Positions 52,201 to 63,249 of a stretch of 64,000 nucleotides of DNA are shown piece by piece; the first letter of the stretch is position 1, and each line of letters opens with the position of its first letter. The notes beneath the pieces are model-generated. The model saw only the letters and a program-made list of their open reading frames with translations. It was not told where the DNA came from and did no database searches. A program made the translations under genes and the position numbers. Origin of the DNA: Apostichopus japonicus (Eukaryota; Echinodermata; Holothuroidea; Aspidochirotida; Stichopodidae); assembly GCF_037975245.1 (NCBI RefSeq), contig NC_092565.1, positions 19,686,499-19,750,498 on the forward strand, given 5' to 3'.

Positions 52201-54145
52201 TGAGAAGAATCTGTCTTTAGGGGAGTATAGGGGGTATAGGAATAAGAAGGGTGGATGGGGGGGGGGAGGTGGTTGTTAGTGCTTCAAGAGCACCTGTTTA
52301 GATAAACATGACTAATTTATCATGCCCTATTATCTCAGGTTATTTTGAGCATTTAGGGTTCTCCCCATTTCCTACACACATGCTGATGGAAGTAGCAGTT
52401 GTCAACAGTAACCTTTACCTACCTGTAGTCTTTAGTTGTAACATTCATGTTTTCACTGTTGTTTATTAATAGTGTTGTTTTCTTATTTGCTTAACCTCTC
52501 TAGGGCAATAGTGAACCATTTCACCCCAAAAGTGGATTCCGTCTCGGCTGTCAGTACCCAACCGTCACTCTCAGAGGAACAGGTAAGGAAAAAGCTTGTT
52601 GTGTGTTTTCTATTTAGATATGATCAAACGTTGTTGTAGCTTTAAGGAAACTTCAATTTCAAGCGTGCCATTTTAAGGTCATCTCTTACTCACTTTACTA
52701 GATGTCTGTCGTTTATCAATCCAGTACCATAGAGGGGATTGGGCAGTGAATGAAGATGGAAGACTCCACTTCTGGGATTGGACATCAATTAGACCTTCTA
52801 AGGGACAGCAAACTGATAGGCTACGTTTGAAGTAGCAACAAAAACCTGTGTATTTCATCTTACTTGCATTGCTTTTTTTAATGTAAAAAGTTGCATAGAA
52901 TCTTCTGGGAATTTTGATGGTAAACCCAGAGGGTCCTAGTGAGACCTCTGGATACCCAGGGTGTAAGCTCTCAATCGAACCATTGGCACAAAGTTACATA
53001 AGGCTTATCTATATAGCACTGATCAGTCTCGAAACTGCTGCCGTGGCAACCAATCTTGTCAACAAACCATCTAATGCAGTGTAGAGACAGTTTGATTCAC
53101 AATTATGTAGTGTTGCTGCAGCTAACTGTTAGCACCCAACAGATGGCCATCACGATCCACGAAACTCTGAGACTTAAGGTGATATGTGCGTAGGGCAGGT
53201 AAGATGCATACAGATACATCGTTCTGCTGGTTGCTATGGAGCTCTGCCATTGAAACATCACAGTGTTGTATCTATATGGAACATGTATTGTCACATTCTG
53301 TACATCTGTATGGTATTTTTGGATGCGGTAACTGGTTTATTTAACATTTGTGATTCTCTGGGTTTTGCTTGACAGGTCCTGGAAGTGGTGAAATCAAATT
53401 ATGACACATTGACGCTAAAACTGCAGGACAGTCTGGACCAGTACGAGAGATACGCCGAAAAACCGAAGCAGTCAGCGTTTTTTACTGCACTGGTAGGATC
53501 TCACTCCTCATTTACCATCCGTCAGCAAAATATGTAAATCTTAGTGAAAATTCCTCAAGTTGTAAAGCTTTTAAAAGGTCATAGAATTTGCTGGATCTAC
53601 ACACCTTTGACTTTGGGTCCGTGAGGAAGGATTCATCAACGTCAAAACTTGCAAAAATGTTATAAATACTTATTTGTTTCAAAAGTCAGCATAAGATGCC
53701 ATGGCATAAGAATTTTTGGGTAGTTGTTAGGAATTTGTGTCATATCCAGTGAACATCCGCCTCGTTTGTACAGTCAAATCCGTTATTTGTAACCAGCGAC
53801 CTTAAAGGGCATGAGTGTTGTTCCCAGATCTTAGCATGCCAACAATTTTGCTAAAAGGTTTTAAAAAAAAATCCTGTGGGTGGCCAATAAGGACATGATC
53901 TGCTGTCAGCATAGGTGACCATTTTCTGGTTGATCTAGCATATTTAATGGCATCCTCCTATCCATGTGCTCTATTTACTTTTTTTCATATCCATTTTTGT
54001 GTAATATTTTTCTCTTTTTTCTTTTTTTTCGTCAAATATTTCTTGGCTACAGGTGCGGTCCATCATTCTCAAGTTTAGGCGGGCACTCACCGTCACAAAC
54101 CTGGAGCAACAGAGCGTACTCCAGGAATTCTCGACGATACAGTGA
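37220..54145 (+). CDS. ARMH3: ARMH3 (C10orf76), armadillo-like helical protein
   Basis: Exons: 37220-37318, 37676-37732, 38136-38201, 38728-38808, 39249-39356, 39901-39993, 40568-40642, 41063-41149, 42082-42138, 42562-42605, 42770-42833, 43473-43519, 44115-44196, 45123-45201, 45650-45742, 46483-46541, 47865-47930, 48117-48186, 48691-48751, 49799-49887, 50306-50388, 50931-51057, 51791-51866, 52504-52582, 53376-53492, 54053-54145. They join in frame to 683 residues (human 689). Key blocks: [136 protein letters not shown], and the C-terminus LQEFSTIQ. The family (DUF1741 region) is an all-helical Golgi protein that binds PI4KB and supports Golgi Arf/PI4P function. The start is the first ATG after the acceptor; VIG precedes it in frame with no stop, so a farther upstream start is possible. 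No domain is missing. Confidence 0.96.
39498..39541 (+). repeat. dispersed repeat R3, copy 2 (ARMH3 intron 5)
   Basis: TAACAAACTGCTTATCTACA, then AAAAAGCCTGCGTAGGTAA, matching copies at 25731-25836 and 50580-50720. Confidence 0.4.
44824..45145 (+). repeat. tandem duplication of the exon 14 acceptor region
   Basis: 44824-44955 and 45015-45145 are diverged copies of the same ~130 bp (TTGCTAATTTAAT..., CAAATTTTGTAA..., TTTTTTATCACTTTTCCA.CAG). The second holds the true acceptor and start of ARMH3 exon 14. The first keeps a CAG acceptor (44930-44932) and AATCATGCAGAACCTGTT but then reads TAA in frame at 44951, so it is a dead duplicate exon. Confidence 0.75.
46645..46932 (-). mobile_element. tRNA-derived SINE (ARMH3 intron 16)
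   Basis: On the minus strand it starts with a tRNA-like head: box A region TGGCCAATTGGCTAAAGCG and box B GGTTCGATTCC (perfect consensus), followed by a body and a tail with GCGCTTTGAGAC and AAAGCGCTAAATAAA, the kind of tail shared with LINE 3' ends in many animal SINEs. It lies 3' of exon 16 in antisense orientation. Confidence 0.75.
47041..47170 (+). mobile_element. second tRNA-derived SINE, decayed
   Basis: CTGTGGCCGAGTGGATATGG looks like the box A half of a tRNA-Leu/Ser type head; GGTATCAATCC is a damaged box B 60 bases on. It has the opposite orientation to the SINE 100 bp away and belongs to a different family. Confidence 0.55.
48752..49047 (+). repeat. 77-bp minisatellite at the exon 19 donor
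   Basis: Four units (starts near 48754, 48817, 48895, 48972; the first is 63 bp, the others 77-78) of AAGTATCAGCAACCTT..., GTTGATTAAGGAGGGTCAAA, GGTCATGTGTGGTACTGATA. The first unit begins inside the ARMH3 exon 19 splice donor (GTAAGTATCAG); later units have ATAAGTATCAG. Confidence 0.85.
50580..50720 (+). repeat. dispersed repeat R3, copy 3 (ARMH3 intron 21)
   Basis: TTAACAAACTGCTTATCTAC, AGCATGTGTAGGTAAA, then tandem TTTCAATC/CAGTCC units and CAGGATCTTCATCTGAGG. The order of the blocks matches copy 1 read on its minus strand. Confidence 0.4.
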
Positions 54146-54455
54146 ACGCAACTCGACAACCGTATCTTCCAGGGTGCAATATGGTCAAAACAGAGGAACA
54201 AAATTTGAATGATGCAATTAAAAGTGACAGCCACTTGAACTCATGGTGAAAACAGTTTGACTGAACTATTTATTGAAACAGATATATATTTAACTCAACA
54301 ATTGTTCTGTCATTGCAATTGTATTCTTATGAGCTAAAATGAGTTTAACTTTTGTAGAAGTGACCGCTGTACCACCTTGGAGGCCATTTGCTTATTGACG
54401 AGCTGACAGGTCACAACGATTACTTAGGTTTTGTAATGACTGTTGATATTTATAA

Positions 54456-54582
54456 GTTGTTCGTAAACCAACCAAGGAAACGGAAGCTGTTGACTCAAAG
54501 ATTCAGGTGATGCGATGCAGAATCTACGAGAGAGGACCCCAAAATAGTCGTCAAAATAAGGTCGTTTTGGAAGGTGAAAGAA
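54456..54582 (+). repeat. ~125-bp duplicated segment, copy 1
   Basis: Contains CCAACCAAGGAAACGGAAGC, GATTCAGGTGATGCGATGCA and GAGAGAGGACC. It matches 57898-58022 at most positions and lies in the probable ARMH3 3' UTR. Function unknown. Confidence 0.75.
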
Positions 54583-54843
54583 AACCAGACGTGTAGTGTT
54601 TGTTTACTCGTAAAAGTCTTCTAGTCTAGTTGCCCGAACTGATACTCTGTCCCTTGTGGATTTATACTCATACTCAATAGTCCTTACCCTTTCTGTACCC
54701 AAGTAAGGATGCAAGACTATATAGGTACTCGTACTCTTGCTTAGAGCCTTGTACTCGTATCGAGGGACAATGTAGTTGTACTCAAATACTCATACTGTTG
54801 TACTCGTGTTATGAGTCTAGAAGAAGCTAATTTTAAAGTTATA

Positions 54844-54849
54844 AATAAA
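54844..54849 (+). promoter_or_regulatory. probable ARMH3 polyadenylation signal
   Basis: Canonical AATAAA, the first one I noticed after the stop codon. Confidence 0.5.
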
Positions 54850-57469
54850 GCACTATGTTCATACTGAGTTCAACTTTGACCTGGGTTTTCTAAATGTGGG
54901 CATTAGCATAGGCTTTAGGTTAACAGGTGATACAGCATAGTAAATAACCATTAACAAATTCTTCCCTAAATTGTTTCATGATTCCAGTAGCAGGTGCGGT
55001 TGTCATGGTTATGGGATAACTAGGTCAAAGTGTTATGCTAACAAACAAACAATAGTAATTTTTAATCAACATCTTTGCAACATTTTGAAATCATTTTGTA
55101 TCTGTTTAACTCTACAAAGAAATACAAAGTGTATAAGATGATGCTAGGTTTTGTTCACATTGAAAATTTGTGGCTACTTTGCTACTAAATTGGTTTAAAA
55201 GTAAAACATCTTGGCATGATTTTTAAGGTTTTCAGATTTCTCGTCTCCACTGAAGAGTACATATGTTGCTCTTTCCCTCAGTTACTCCCTCAGTCAAATA
55301 TTTCACTGCCACGAGGTCCACGGTAATCTAACATATGCAATCTGAAAAGATACTGTGATATAAATATGTTGATTTTTTTATATGCTAGGTATTGTTCACT
55401 TTGAAAATTGTTTGCTACCTAGGCTTTGGGATCTTGTTTCTCAATTTAAAGACTTTCAAATTTAATTTCTTAATTCACTTGTGTAATCGGAACTATTTAT
55501 CGCACAAATGTGTGATCAGTTATTTAAAGTTACTAGAAAATATATTAAAATGGTGTCTGACCTTGGATGCATATTTAGTTGTGTGGTTAATAAGAGGTGA
55601 AAACTTGATTTTGATATTCAATGGCGAAACATTTTGTATCAACTTTTCTACTAGACAATCGGTAGAATCTAAAAATAAAATACATTAATTTCTTTGATAT
55701 GTTGTATACTTCACACCTGCTTTAGGGAAAATTTGGACCCTGCTCAGTCAAAGATAGAAGAAAAACCAGCTAAGAAAGTGTGAAAAACAAAGCAAACTCA
55801 AAACCATTTTTCATCAATCTGCATCTATAACACTACACACATTTGCTTTGAGCTAGATTTTGGTAAAAAATGTGAGATGGACCATCTGTGTCTCAATGGC
55901 ATAGCAAGTATCAAGTGGAAGATATTGAGACAGTATGGTTTGAAGATAATTTTATGTGCTCGAAGAAACGTTTTTTTTTTAATGTCCATGCTATAGAGAC
56001 CTCCTGTGATTCAAATGCTCTACTTGGTACTTGATATGTTTTCTGAAAAGTGTAATGCACCTATAAGTACATTCAGTGATGTTTTCATATCTGGTGACAT
56101 CGATATAAATCAAACTCATGATAAAACTAAACAAAAGAATGGACAAAATAGAAACATTGGGCTTGAAGCAGTTGGTGATAAAGCCAACTAGGGCCACTCG
56201 AATATACTGTTACATTGATTGACCGTAAATAAACTGCAAACGGAAGTCGATTACAGAACTTCATCGTTACCGAGGGCAACCTAAGTGATCGCCATCCAAT
56301 TGATGTTACAATAAATTGTTATGTATAGGAGTTAAAAAGAAGGGTCTATAAACCTGTTAAAAAATGTTGATATCCAAGGGTTTCGACACAGGATATAGCA
56401 GAATAAAGTTGTTTGATTGTTTAGATTAATTTGTTCCTCTTTAGCAGTCTAGTCTATGAAGAACTAACTAGCAACCTTTTTTCAGATGAATTATTCTTTA
56501 AAGGCAACCAACTTGTATTCTTTGTTTCTCAGGTTTATAGTCCAAAAGGAGAAAGAATATTGGTAGAATAGAATATGTAAATAATTTCAAACTGTGCAGT
56601 GTTTTAGTGAACTCAGTCTATATTTATAGATATTTAGCTAAAAAGTCAGAAAAGTAAGTCCAATTCTTCATTCGTGATTTGTGTATGTGAGTGCAAACAT
56701 TGATTCCTCATCAAAGTTTCTATGGAATGAACCCCCCCCCTCCCTCTCCAAACTTCCTTTCTCTTTAACAGTGTGGCTATCCCACAGTATAAGTATAAAC
56801 CCCATTTGAGGCATTTTTCAGGCACAATTATGTTTAAAAGTGTACACAGTTATTTTCTGGTAAATTTGTATTTTTTACAGTTTTTATTTTCATTGCAATG
56901 TTATTAGTGAATGACTTACAGTATTTAGCTACTCACTGTATGACATGAACAAATTGGTGGTAATTCTTAGTTTTGTTTTCTCTGTGATATGTACAGTATT
57001 AATAAAAGGTGGATAAAACACATTAAGTTAACAAAATCCTGCTCATATTTGCATTGGTAAATATGTTAAGATGTTGGTAAGGGAAAGATAACATTCGGGG
57101 TGGGGAGGAAAGGAAGGGAGGGAGGGAGGGGGTATGTGAAGATTTGGGCATGATAGGAATGTAGAATTGTTATTCACCATGTGTAATCAAAATTGTGTTG
57201 TCAAACTAAAGAGTAATCAATCAACAGGACCTTACCAGGCCTGACCAGAGTGGTCAGGGGGTACACCTCCAGTATCAATTAGTGGGCCAGAGAAACTATG
57301 GGATCAAAGAATAACATATCCTTATTGTCATAACATAGTTATAAGGGGGAATGGATCAAAAAAGGGGGGAAGGGTTCTTTGGACCAGGGGGGTTTTCAAT
57401 GACCCTGGATATTACACTATTAGAGGAGATATTTAGATCATGGAAAATAATGGTTGTGGGGGAGAGAAA

Positions 57470-57553
57470 TGGGTGTTTGGGAGGAGAAACGGGGGTTTGG
57501 GAGGAGAAACGGGGGTTTGGGAGGAGAAAGGGGGGTTTGGGAGGAGAAAGGTT
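57470..57553 (+). repeat. 20-bp minisatellite
   Basis: Four to five units of GGGTTTGGGAGGAGAAACGG in a G-rich strand; it explains the glycine/arginine-rich ORF across it. Confidence 0.85.
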
Positions 57554-57897
57554 GAGATGTAGGTGAGGGGGAGGTAGGTGGAAAGTGGTAGGAATTCTGG
57601 GTCTAACTATTTGCTGCTGAAGTCTGATCCTTTCTCATATTTAACATATTTTACAATCGGGGAAGATTTGCCATAAACTAGAAAAGAAATGATTCGGAGA
57701 TATCATTTTTCATGTATGATACGAAACATGATAACTGTTTTTATGTAAAGGATATATTTTGGTGGAGAAGAGCACCTAAGTAAACCATAGATGATGGAAA
57801 ATGAAATTTATTGTAAAAAAAAATTTTTTTAAAGATCCGTGAGAAAGAATACAAACGGGTGTCTCAGTATACCAGCATGGTAAAAAATGTAAAAACT

Positions 57898-58022
57898 GTT
57901 GTTTGTAAATTAACCAAGGAAATTGAAGCTGGTGACTCCAAGATTCAGATGATGCGATGCAGAATCTAGAGAGAGGACCTAAAAATAGTCATCGAAATGA
58001 GGTCGATTTGGGAGGTGAAATA
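57898..58022 (+). repeat. ~125-bp duplicated segment, copy 2
   Basis: Contains TTAACCAAGGAAATTGAAGC, GATTCAGATGATGCGATGCA and GAGAGAGGACC, the partner of 54456-54582, 3.4 kb away in the same orientation. Confidence 0.75.
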
Positions 58023-58291
58023 AAATGTATATGCGGGACAACATATTTGTTTGGTATAAATAATTGCCGCTTGATTGTACCATTCTTTTGACGCTTGGGA
58101 GCAGAGAATTCTATTTTGGGTTGGCCTTTTACTAATTCTTTCCGGAAGGGCTAGATTGGGACTGAGTGTAACATGGCCAAACTTTTGTTCTATTTCTAGG
58201 AATTATTTGTGGGGCGGGTAAATACGGGCTAGGGGCGGGAAGGGGGTGGGGAAGAGGTTAAGGAGAAGAGTATGGCGAGGATGCTGTTTGC

Positions 58292-60018
58292 CAGTGGCGT
58301 CGCCAAGGGGGGGCCAGGGGGGCACGTGCCCCCCCCTGGAAAACCTAGTGCCCCCCCCCCCCGAGTGCCCCCCCCCCATCTGAGATTTGGGTTGGTAAAA
58401 AATATATATATATTTTGTTATATTCAACTCCCATCATCTGAGTTGGTTTTTCATAAGGACAAAGAAGCACAGTAATTCGTATTTTCTTCAAATGAGCTGC
58501 GAAAAAATGAAAAAGTTTATCCTTGAACGTCGGGTATCGAAGTCGTAACCCGCGCCATCACAACAAGTGTCGATATTTACATTGCCATGTGTCAGTGCTC
58601 ACGCCATACCAGCGGATATACACGTCCGCTTCGCGAGCTACATGACTGTGAGAAGGGAGGGTACTGCAATATGTTGCCTTGGTCTGAGGTTGACAGGTTA
58701 GGAGCTGACGAAATGTGAGAATGTGAGGGTCCGCAGGCACCATACTTGCCTATATTTGTGGACCCATATATTAACCCTGTTGTGTAAGGGGTGCAGAGGT
58801 CATTTGAGGTCAGATGCTTGTAGGAACAAATGGCGAATGTTCACACCTGCATACTGAGCCATACTCGATGTGTGATCAAACTTTGGATTGCATGGTGAGA
58901 TCCCTGATAGGAGCCAAAAACGATGCTGGAACCTGTTACATCTTAATAGATAATGGGCGAAAACGAGAAGGACAAGAAAGGAGTCGGGGGTCATGCACAC
59001 ATTAATTCAACAAATGTAGGTTCTATTGATATAGGGTTAGGCATAATATCGACAGCATGTGGTTCATATCCTCTGCAAAATTCTGCGCCTTGTTAAAATC
59101 ATTACCTCAAAAATAGCAATTTCTGGAGATATCTTCAGATCGAATTTAGCATCAAATGTGGCAGCATTTTGCATCTAGCCCATCCTCCGTATGCGAAAAT
59201 TTTCCAAAGGGGAGGGGGCAGTGGCGGCGGAACCGGGGGGGGGGGGCTTGGGGGCTCAGCCCCCAATGAAAAAGTTGAGGGGGCAAATGCATGATAAGCC
59301 CCCCCAATATTTACCAAGGCTCCGAAACGTGCATCTGCCCATTTTTCAATGCATACTTGTCGATCTGTCCGATGCACACGTATACTATATAGGTGTAATA
59401 ATTTTAGTAAATGCTGGGGGGACCCTCGGCCCGTCCCCTGGCTATGGACCACATTGTCACCCCAACCGCGTCTTCACGCCCCGTGAAAAGTGGAAGCAGC
59501 GAGTGTGAGTACCGGTGAGCGCAACACAACTTCGTCTTAGGCCAATGACTTGCTTCATTTCAGCCAGTTCTCCAACATCCCCTTACTACACTCAAAAACG
59601 TCTTTGCGAGTACACTACGAGTAATAGCTACTCTCTTAAAACACCATCGAATATACAAATTACAATGCTTTTACGTGCAATCTGATAAATTGCAGGCTTG
59701 AGACCCATATTTTAGGGCTAGGTATTCGCAGCATAAACACTCGGGAAGTGCCGTTTCCGGCCATCTGGGGGTTTGAAAGACCCAAAATTTTCTTGTACGC
59801 TCCGCGCCAACCGATGGTGGCGCTCCGCTTAGATAGTATCTACACATTAGCCCCCCCCCCAATAATTTTCCCGTTCCGTCGCGCCTGGAGGGGGCACCCC
59901 TCCCCTTAGACCCCTCCCCCAGGACGGCGATCCGTATCCACCTAAGTGCCCCCCCCCATCAAATGCTGGTGTCTCCCCTGTGCCCCCCCCCAGACTGAAA
60001 AGTCTGGTGACGCCACTG
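58292..60018. mobile_element. hAT-like non-autonomous element, 1727 bp
   Basis: The ends are CAGTGGCGTCGCCA (left) and TGGTGACGCCACTG (right), complementary at 13 of 14. CTGTTTGC is duplicated exactly on both sides (58284-58291, 60019-60026). An 8-bp duplication with CAGTGGCG ends fits hAT. The interior is full of G and C runs and small inverted segments, including a possible nested element starting CAGTGGCGGCGGAACCGGGG at 59219. There is no transposase. Confidence 0.75.
59742..59834 (-). repeat. dispersed repeat, copy 3 (uninterrupted target site)
   Basis: Minus strand reads GATACTATCTAAGCGGAGCG then CCACCATCGG and GGCGCGGAGCGTACAAGAAAA. It keeps the sequence that in the 18238 copy is split by the P-like cluster, so it is a paralogous empty site. 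Confidence 0.7.
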
Positions 60019-60026
60019 CTGTTTGC

Positions 60027-60597
60027 TAGGTTTCCACCAATACGTTTTTCTCCGGTCTTTTCTACTTTACTAAATCTGATCTTTTGTAAGTATTAGCGGG
60101 ATATCGTTTCGCTGGAATGGTGTGTGTGTGGGGGGGGGGGGGGGGGCTGGAGTGGAATAGAAGCAACTTTCTTATAATGTCAGCGAGCCTATACAACTCA
60201 GTCAAATGAGGGGAAGAGACATGGAAAATGCCGGTCTTCAATTTCCTTTAAGACCCTCTATCAGGTGCTCTGACAGAATTAAGGGGTAAAAAATCTGGCT
60301 AGATTGGTATTGTGTCTAACGCGACCCAATGTTTATATTCCTTCCAGGGAATAGTTGGTGGGCACTTGTTGGACTAACTAGAATCAGAGGATAGAAGGCA
60401 AGTAGTGATTTATTTGAAGTGGTTATATCCACTCAAATACAAATACAAAATTAACGGTCTGTTGTTTTGTGAATAGATATTTCAATATCTCAGAACAGCA
60501 GACCTATTCAGCACTTCTTTATACAACGTGTTTGGAATATCACCTTTGAGAGGCACGTTTACGGAAGCGTAGAAGGGACATGGTGATGAAAGAGAAA
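60027..60597. other. intergenic DNA, no gene seen
   Basis: Ordinary AT-rich sequence with one long G run (60130-60147). No ORF, RNA gene or repeat boundary is supported. Confidence 0.5.
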
Positions 60598-60939
60598 CAA
60601 ACTCGTCAAAATGACAAAATTCAGAAAAATGACGTATTGCCGAGTTTAACAACTCGTCAAAACGACAAAATTATTAAATTTGCCGAGATGCAACAAGTCG
60701 TCAAAATGACAAATTCTGAAAATTGACGTTTTGCCAAGATACAATAACTCATCAAAATGACAAAAATCTGAAAATTGACGTTTTGCCGAGATACAACAAG
60801 TCGTCAAAATGACAAAAATTTGAATCTCAACGTTTTGCCGAGATACAACAAGTCGTCAAAATGACAACAATTTGAAAATTGACGTTTTGTCGAGATAAAA
60901 CAAGTCGTCAAAATGACAAAATTTTGAAAATCGACGTTT
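60598..60939 (+). repeat. 52-bp satellite array (7 units)
   Basis: CGTCAAAATGACAAA recurs at 60604, 60655, 60699, 60750, 60802, 60854 and 60906 (44-52 bp spacing). The units also contain TTGACGTTTTGCCGAGATAC. The unit has a short internal inverted repeat (CGTCAAAA with TTTTGACG-like). The array ends abruptly inside a tRNA-His copy. Confidence 0.85.
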
Positions 60940-60968
60940 TAACCCAGGTTCGAATCCTGGTCACGGCA
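60940..60968 (+). pseudogene. 5'-truncated tRNA-His
   Basis: Only the variable loop, T arm and 3' acceptor strand remain (TAACCCAGGTTCG...CACGGCA). The 5' part is replaced by the 52-bp satellite. It cannot fold as a tRNA. Confidence 0.9.
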
Positions 60969-61189
60969 TGATTTTTTTTTCGCTTTTCAAGGCATATCTT
61001 CAAAACGTCCAAAGGATAACGTCGTTTGGGAATTCCTTACCACAAGTGCTCCGGCGGCTGCATGTTTTTTTTTTGGCCTTAAAATTTAATTATGTTTGTA
61101 CAATTATTTGCTTGTCATATCATTCAATGATAGGCAGATATATATTTATTGCTCGAGATACCTTTTGACATAGATCCACAGCGTGGCTC

Positions 61190-61261
61190 GCCGTGATCGT
61201 CTAGAGGTTAGGACATTACGTTGTGGCCGTAATAACCCAGGTTCGAATCCTGGTCACGGCA
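61190..61261 (+). tRNA. tRNA-His (GTG), array copy 1
   Basis: A 72-nt cloverleaf. The acceptor GCCGTGA pairs fully with TCACGGC, the anticodon stem is TTACG/CGTAA around TTGTGGC with anticodon GTG, the T arm is CCAGG-TTCGAAT-CCTGG, and the discriminator is A. CCA is not encoded, and the -1 base is C, so the extra 5' G of mature tRNA-His must be added after transcription as usual in eukaryotes. A T9 run follows as Pol III terminator. Confidence 0.96.
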
Positions 61262-61485
61262 TGATTTTTTTTTCGCTTTTTAAGGCATATCTTCAAAACG
61301 TCGAAAGGATAACGTTGCTTTGGGCATTCCTTACCACAAGTGCTCCGGCGGCTGCATGTGTTTTTTTTTTGGCCTTAAAATTTGATTCTCTTTACAATTA
61401 TTTGCTTGTCATATCATTCAATGATAGGCAGATATATATATATATTGCTTGAGATACCTTTTGACATAGATCCACAACATGGCTC

Positions 61486-61557
61486 GCCGTGATCGTCTAG
61501 AGGTTAGGACATTACGTTGTGGCCGTAATAACCCAGGTTCGAATCCTGGTCACGGCA
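61486..61557 (+). tRNA. tRNA-His (GTG), array copy 2
   Basis: Identical to copy 1 over all 72 bases; followed by a long T run (strong Pol III terminator). Confidence 0.96.
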
Positions 61558-61781
61558 TGATTTTTTTTTCGCTTTTTAAGGCATATCTTCAAAACGTCCA
61601 AAGGATAACGTTGTTTTGGGCATTCCTTACCACAAGTGCTCCGGCGGCTGCATGTTTTTTTTTTTTGGCCTTAAAATTTGATTCTCTTTACAATTATTTG
61701 CTTGTCATATCATTCAATGATAGGCAGATATATATATATATTGCTTGAGATACCTTTTGACATAGATCCACAACATGGCTC

Positions 61782-61853
61782 GCCGTGATCGTCTAGAGGT
61801 TAGGACATTACGTTGTGGCCGTAATAACCCAGGTTCGAATCCTGGTCACGGCA
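61782..61853 (+). tRNA. tRNA-His (GTG), array copy 3
   Basis: Identical tRNA sequence; the trailer is TGAATCTCTTTT, so the terminator is only four T. Confidence 0.96.
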
Positions 61854-62075
61854 TGAATCTCTTTTCGCTTTTTAAGGCATATTTTCAAAACGTCCATAGG
61901 ATAACGTTGTTTAGAAATTCCTTACCATAAGTGCTCCGGCGGCTGCATGTTTTTTTTGGGGGCCTTAAAATTTGATTCTCTTTACAATTATTTGCTTGTC
62001 ATATCATTCAATGATAGGCAGATATATATATATATTGCTTGAGATACCTTTTGACATAGATCCACAACATGGCTC

Positions 62076-62147
62076 GCCGTGATCGTCTAGAGGTTAGGAC
62101 ATTACGTTGTGGCCGTAATAACCCAGGTTCGAATCCTGGTCACGGCA
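62076..62147 (+). tRNA. tRNA-His (GTG), array copy 4
   Basis: Identical tRNA sequence; TGAATCTCTTTT trailer. Confidence 0.96.
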
Positions 62148-62366
62148 TGAATCTCTTTTCGCTTTTTAAGGCATATTTTCAAAACGTCCATAGGATAACG
62201 TTGTTTAGAAATTCCTTACCATAAGTGCTCCGGCGGCTGCATGTTTTTTTTTTGGGGCCTTAAAATTTGATTCTCTTTACAATTATTTGCTTGTCATATC
62301 ATTCAATGATAGGCAGATATATATATTGCTTGAGATACCTTTTGACATAGATCCACAACATGGCTC

Positions 62367-62438
62367 GCCGTGATCGTCTAGAGGTTAGGACATTACGTTG
62401 TGGCCGTAATAACCCAGGTTCGAATCCTGGTCACGGCA
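62367..62438 (+). tRNA. tRNA-His (GTG), array copy 5
   Basis: Identical tRNA sequence; TGAATCTCTTTT trailer. Confidence 0.96.
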
Positions 62439-62663
62439 TGAATCTCTTTTCGCTTTTTAAGGCATATTTTCAAAACGTCCAAAGGATAACGTTGTTTAGA
62501 AATTCCTTACCATAAGTGCTCCGGCGGCTGCATGTTTTTTTTTTTTTTGGCCTTAAAATTTGATTCTCTTTACAATTATTTGCTTGTCATATCATTCAAT
62601 GATAGGCAGATATATATATATATTGCTTGAGATACCTTTTGACATAGATCCACAGCGTGGCTC

Positions 62664-62735
62664 GCCGTGATCGTCTAGAGGTTAGGACAGTACGTTGTGG
62701 CCGTAATAACCCAGGTTCGAATCCTGGTCACGGCA
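62664..62735 (+). tRNA. tRNA-His (GTG), array copy 6, variant
   Basis: One change, GGACAGTACG instead of GGACATTACG, which makes the outermost anticodon-stem pair G-A. It is probably still foldable but weaker. Confidence 0.9.
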
Positions 62736-62957
62736 TGAATCTCTTTTCGCTTTTTAAGGCATATCTTCAAAACGTCCAAAGGATAACGTCGTTTGGGAAT
62801 TCCTTACCACAAGTGCTCCGGCGGCTGCATGTTTTTTTTTGGCCTTAAAATTTAATTATGTTTATACAATTATTTGCTTGTCATATCATTCAATGCTAGG
62901 TAGATATATATTTATTGCTCGAGATACCTTTTGACATATAGATCCACAGCGTGGCTC

Positions 62958-63029
62958 GCCGTGATCGTCTAGAGGTTAGGACATTACGTTGTGGCCGTAA
63001 TAACCCAGGTTCGAATCCTGGTCACGGCA
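62958..63029 (+). tRNA. tRNA-His (GTG), array copy 7
   Basis: Identical to copy 1; long T-run terminator. Confidence 0.96.
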
Positions 63030-63249
63030 TGATTTTTTTTTTCGCTTTTAAGGCATATCTTCAAAACGTCCAAAGGATAACGTTGTTTTGGGCATTCCTT
63101 ACCACAAGTGCTCCGGCGGCTGCATGTGTTTTTTTTTTGGCCTTAAAATTTGATTCTCTTTACAATTATTTGCTTGTCATATCATTCAATGATAGGCAGA
63201 TATATATATTGCTTGAGATACCTTTTGACATAGATCCACAACATGGCTC

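Larger units (their letters stand above)
54146..58291 (+). other. ARMH3 3' UTR and AT-rich downstream region
   Basis: No coding homology. AATAAA at 54844-54849 (about 700 bases after the stop) is a good polyadenylation candidate; later hexamers near 55670, 56224 and 56998 could give longer 3' ends. 54610-54835 is rich in TACTCGTACTC-type repeats. Other contents are listed separately. Confidence 0.5.

Noticed and set aside
60598-60939. CRISPR-like spacing of a 52-bp unit
   Set aside because: Whole units repeat without unique spacers, and the host is an animal; it is a satellite.
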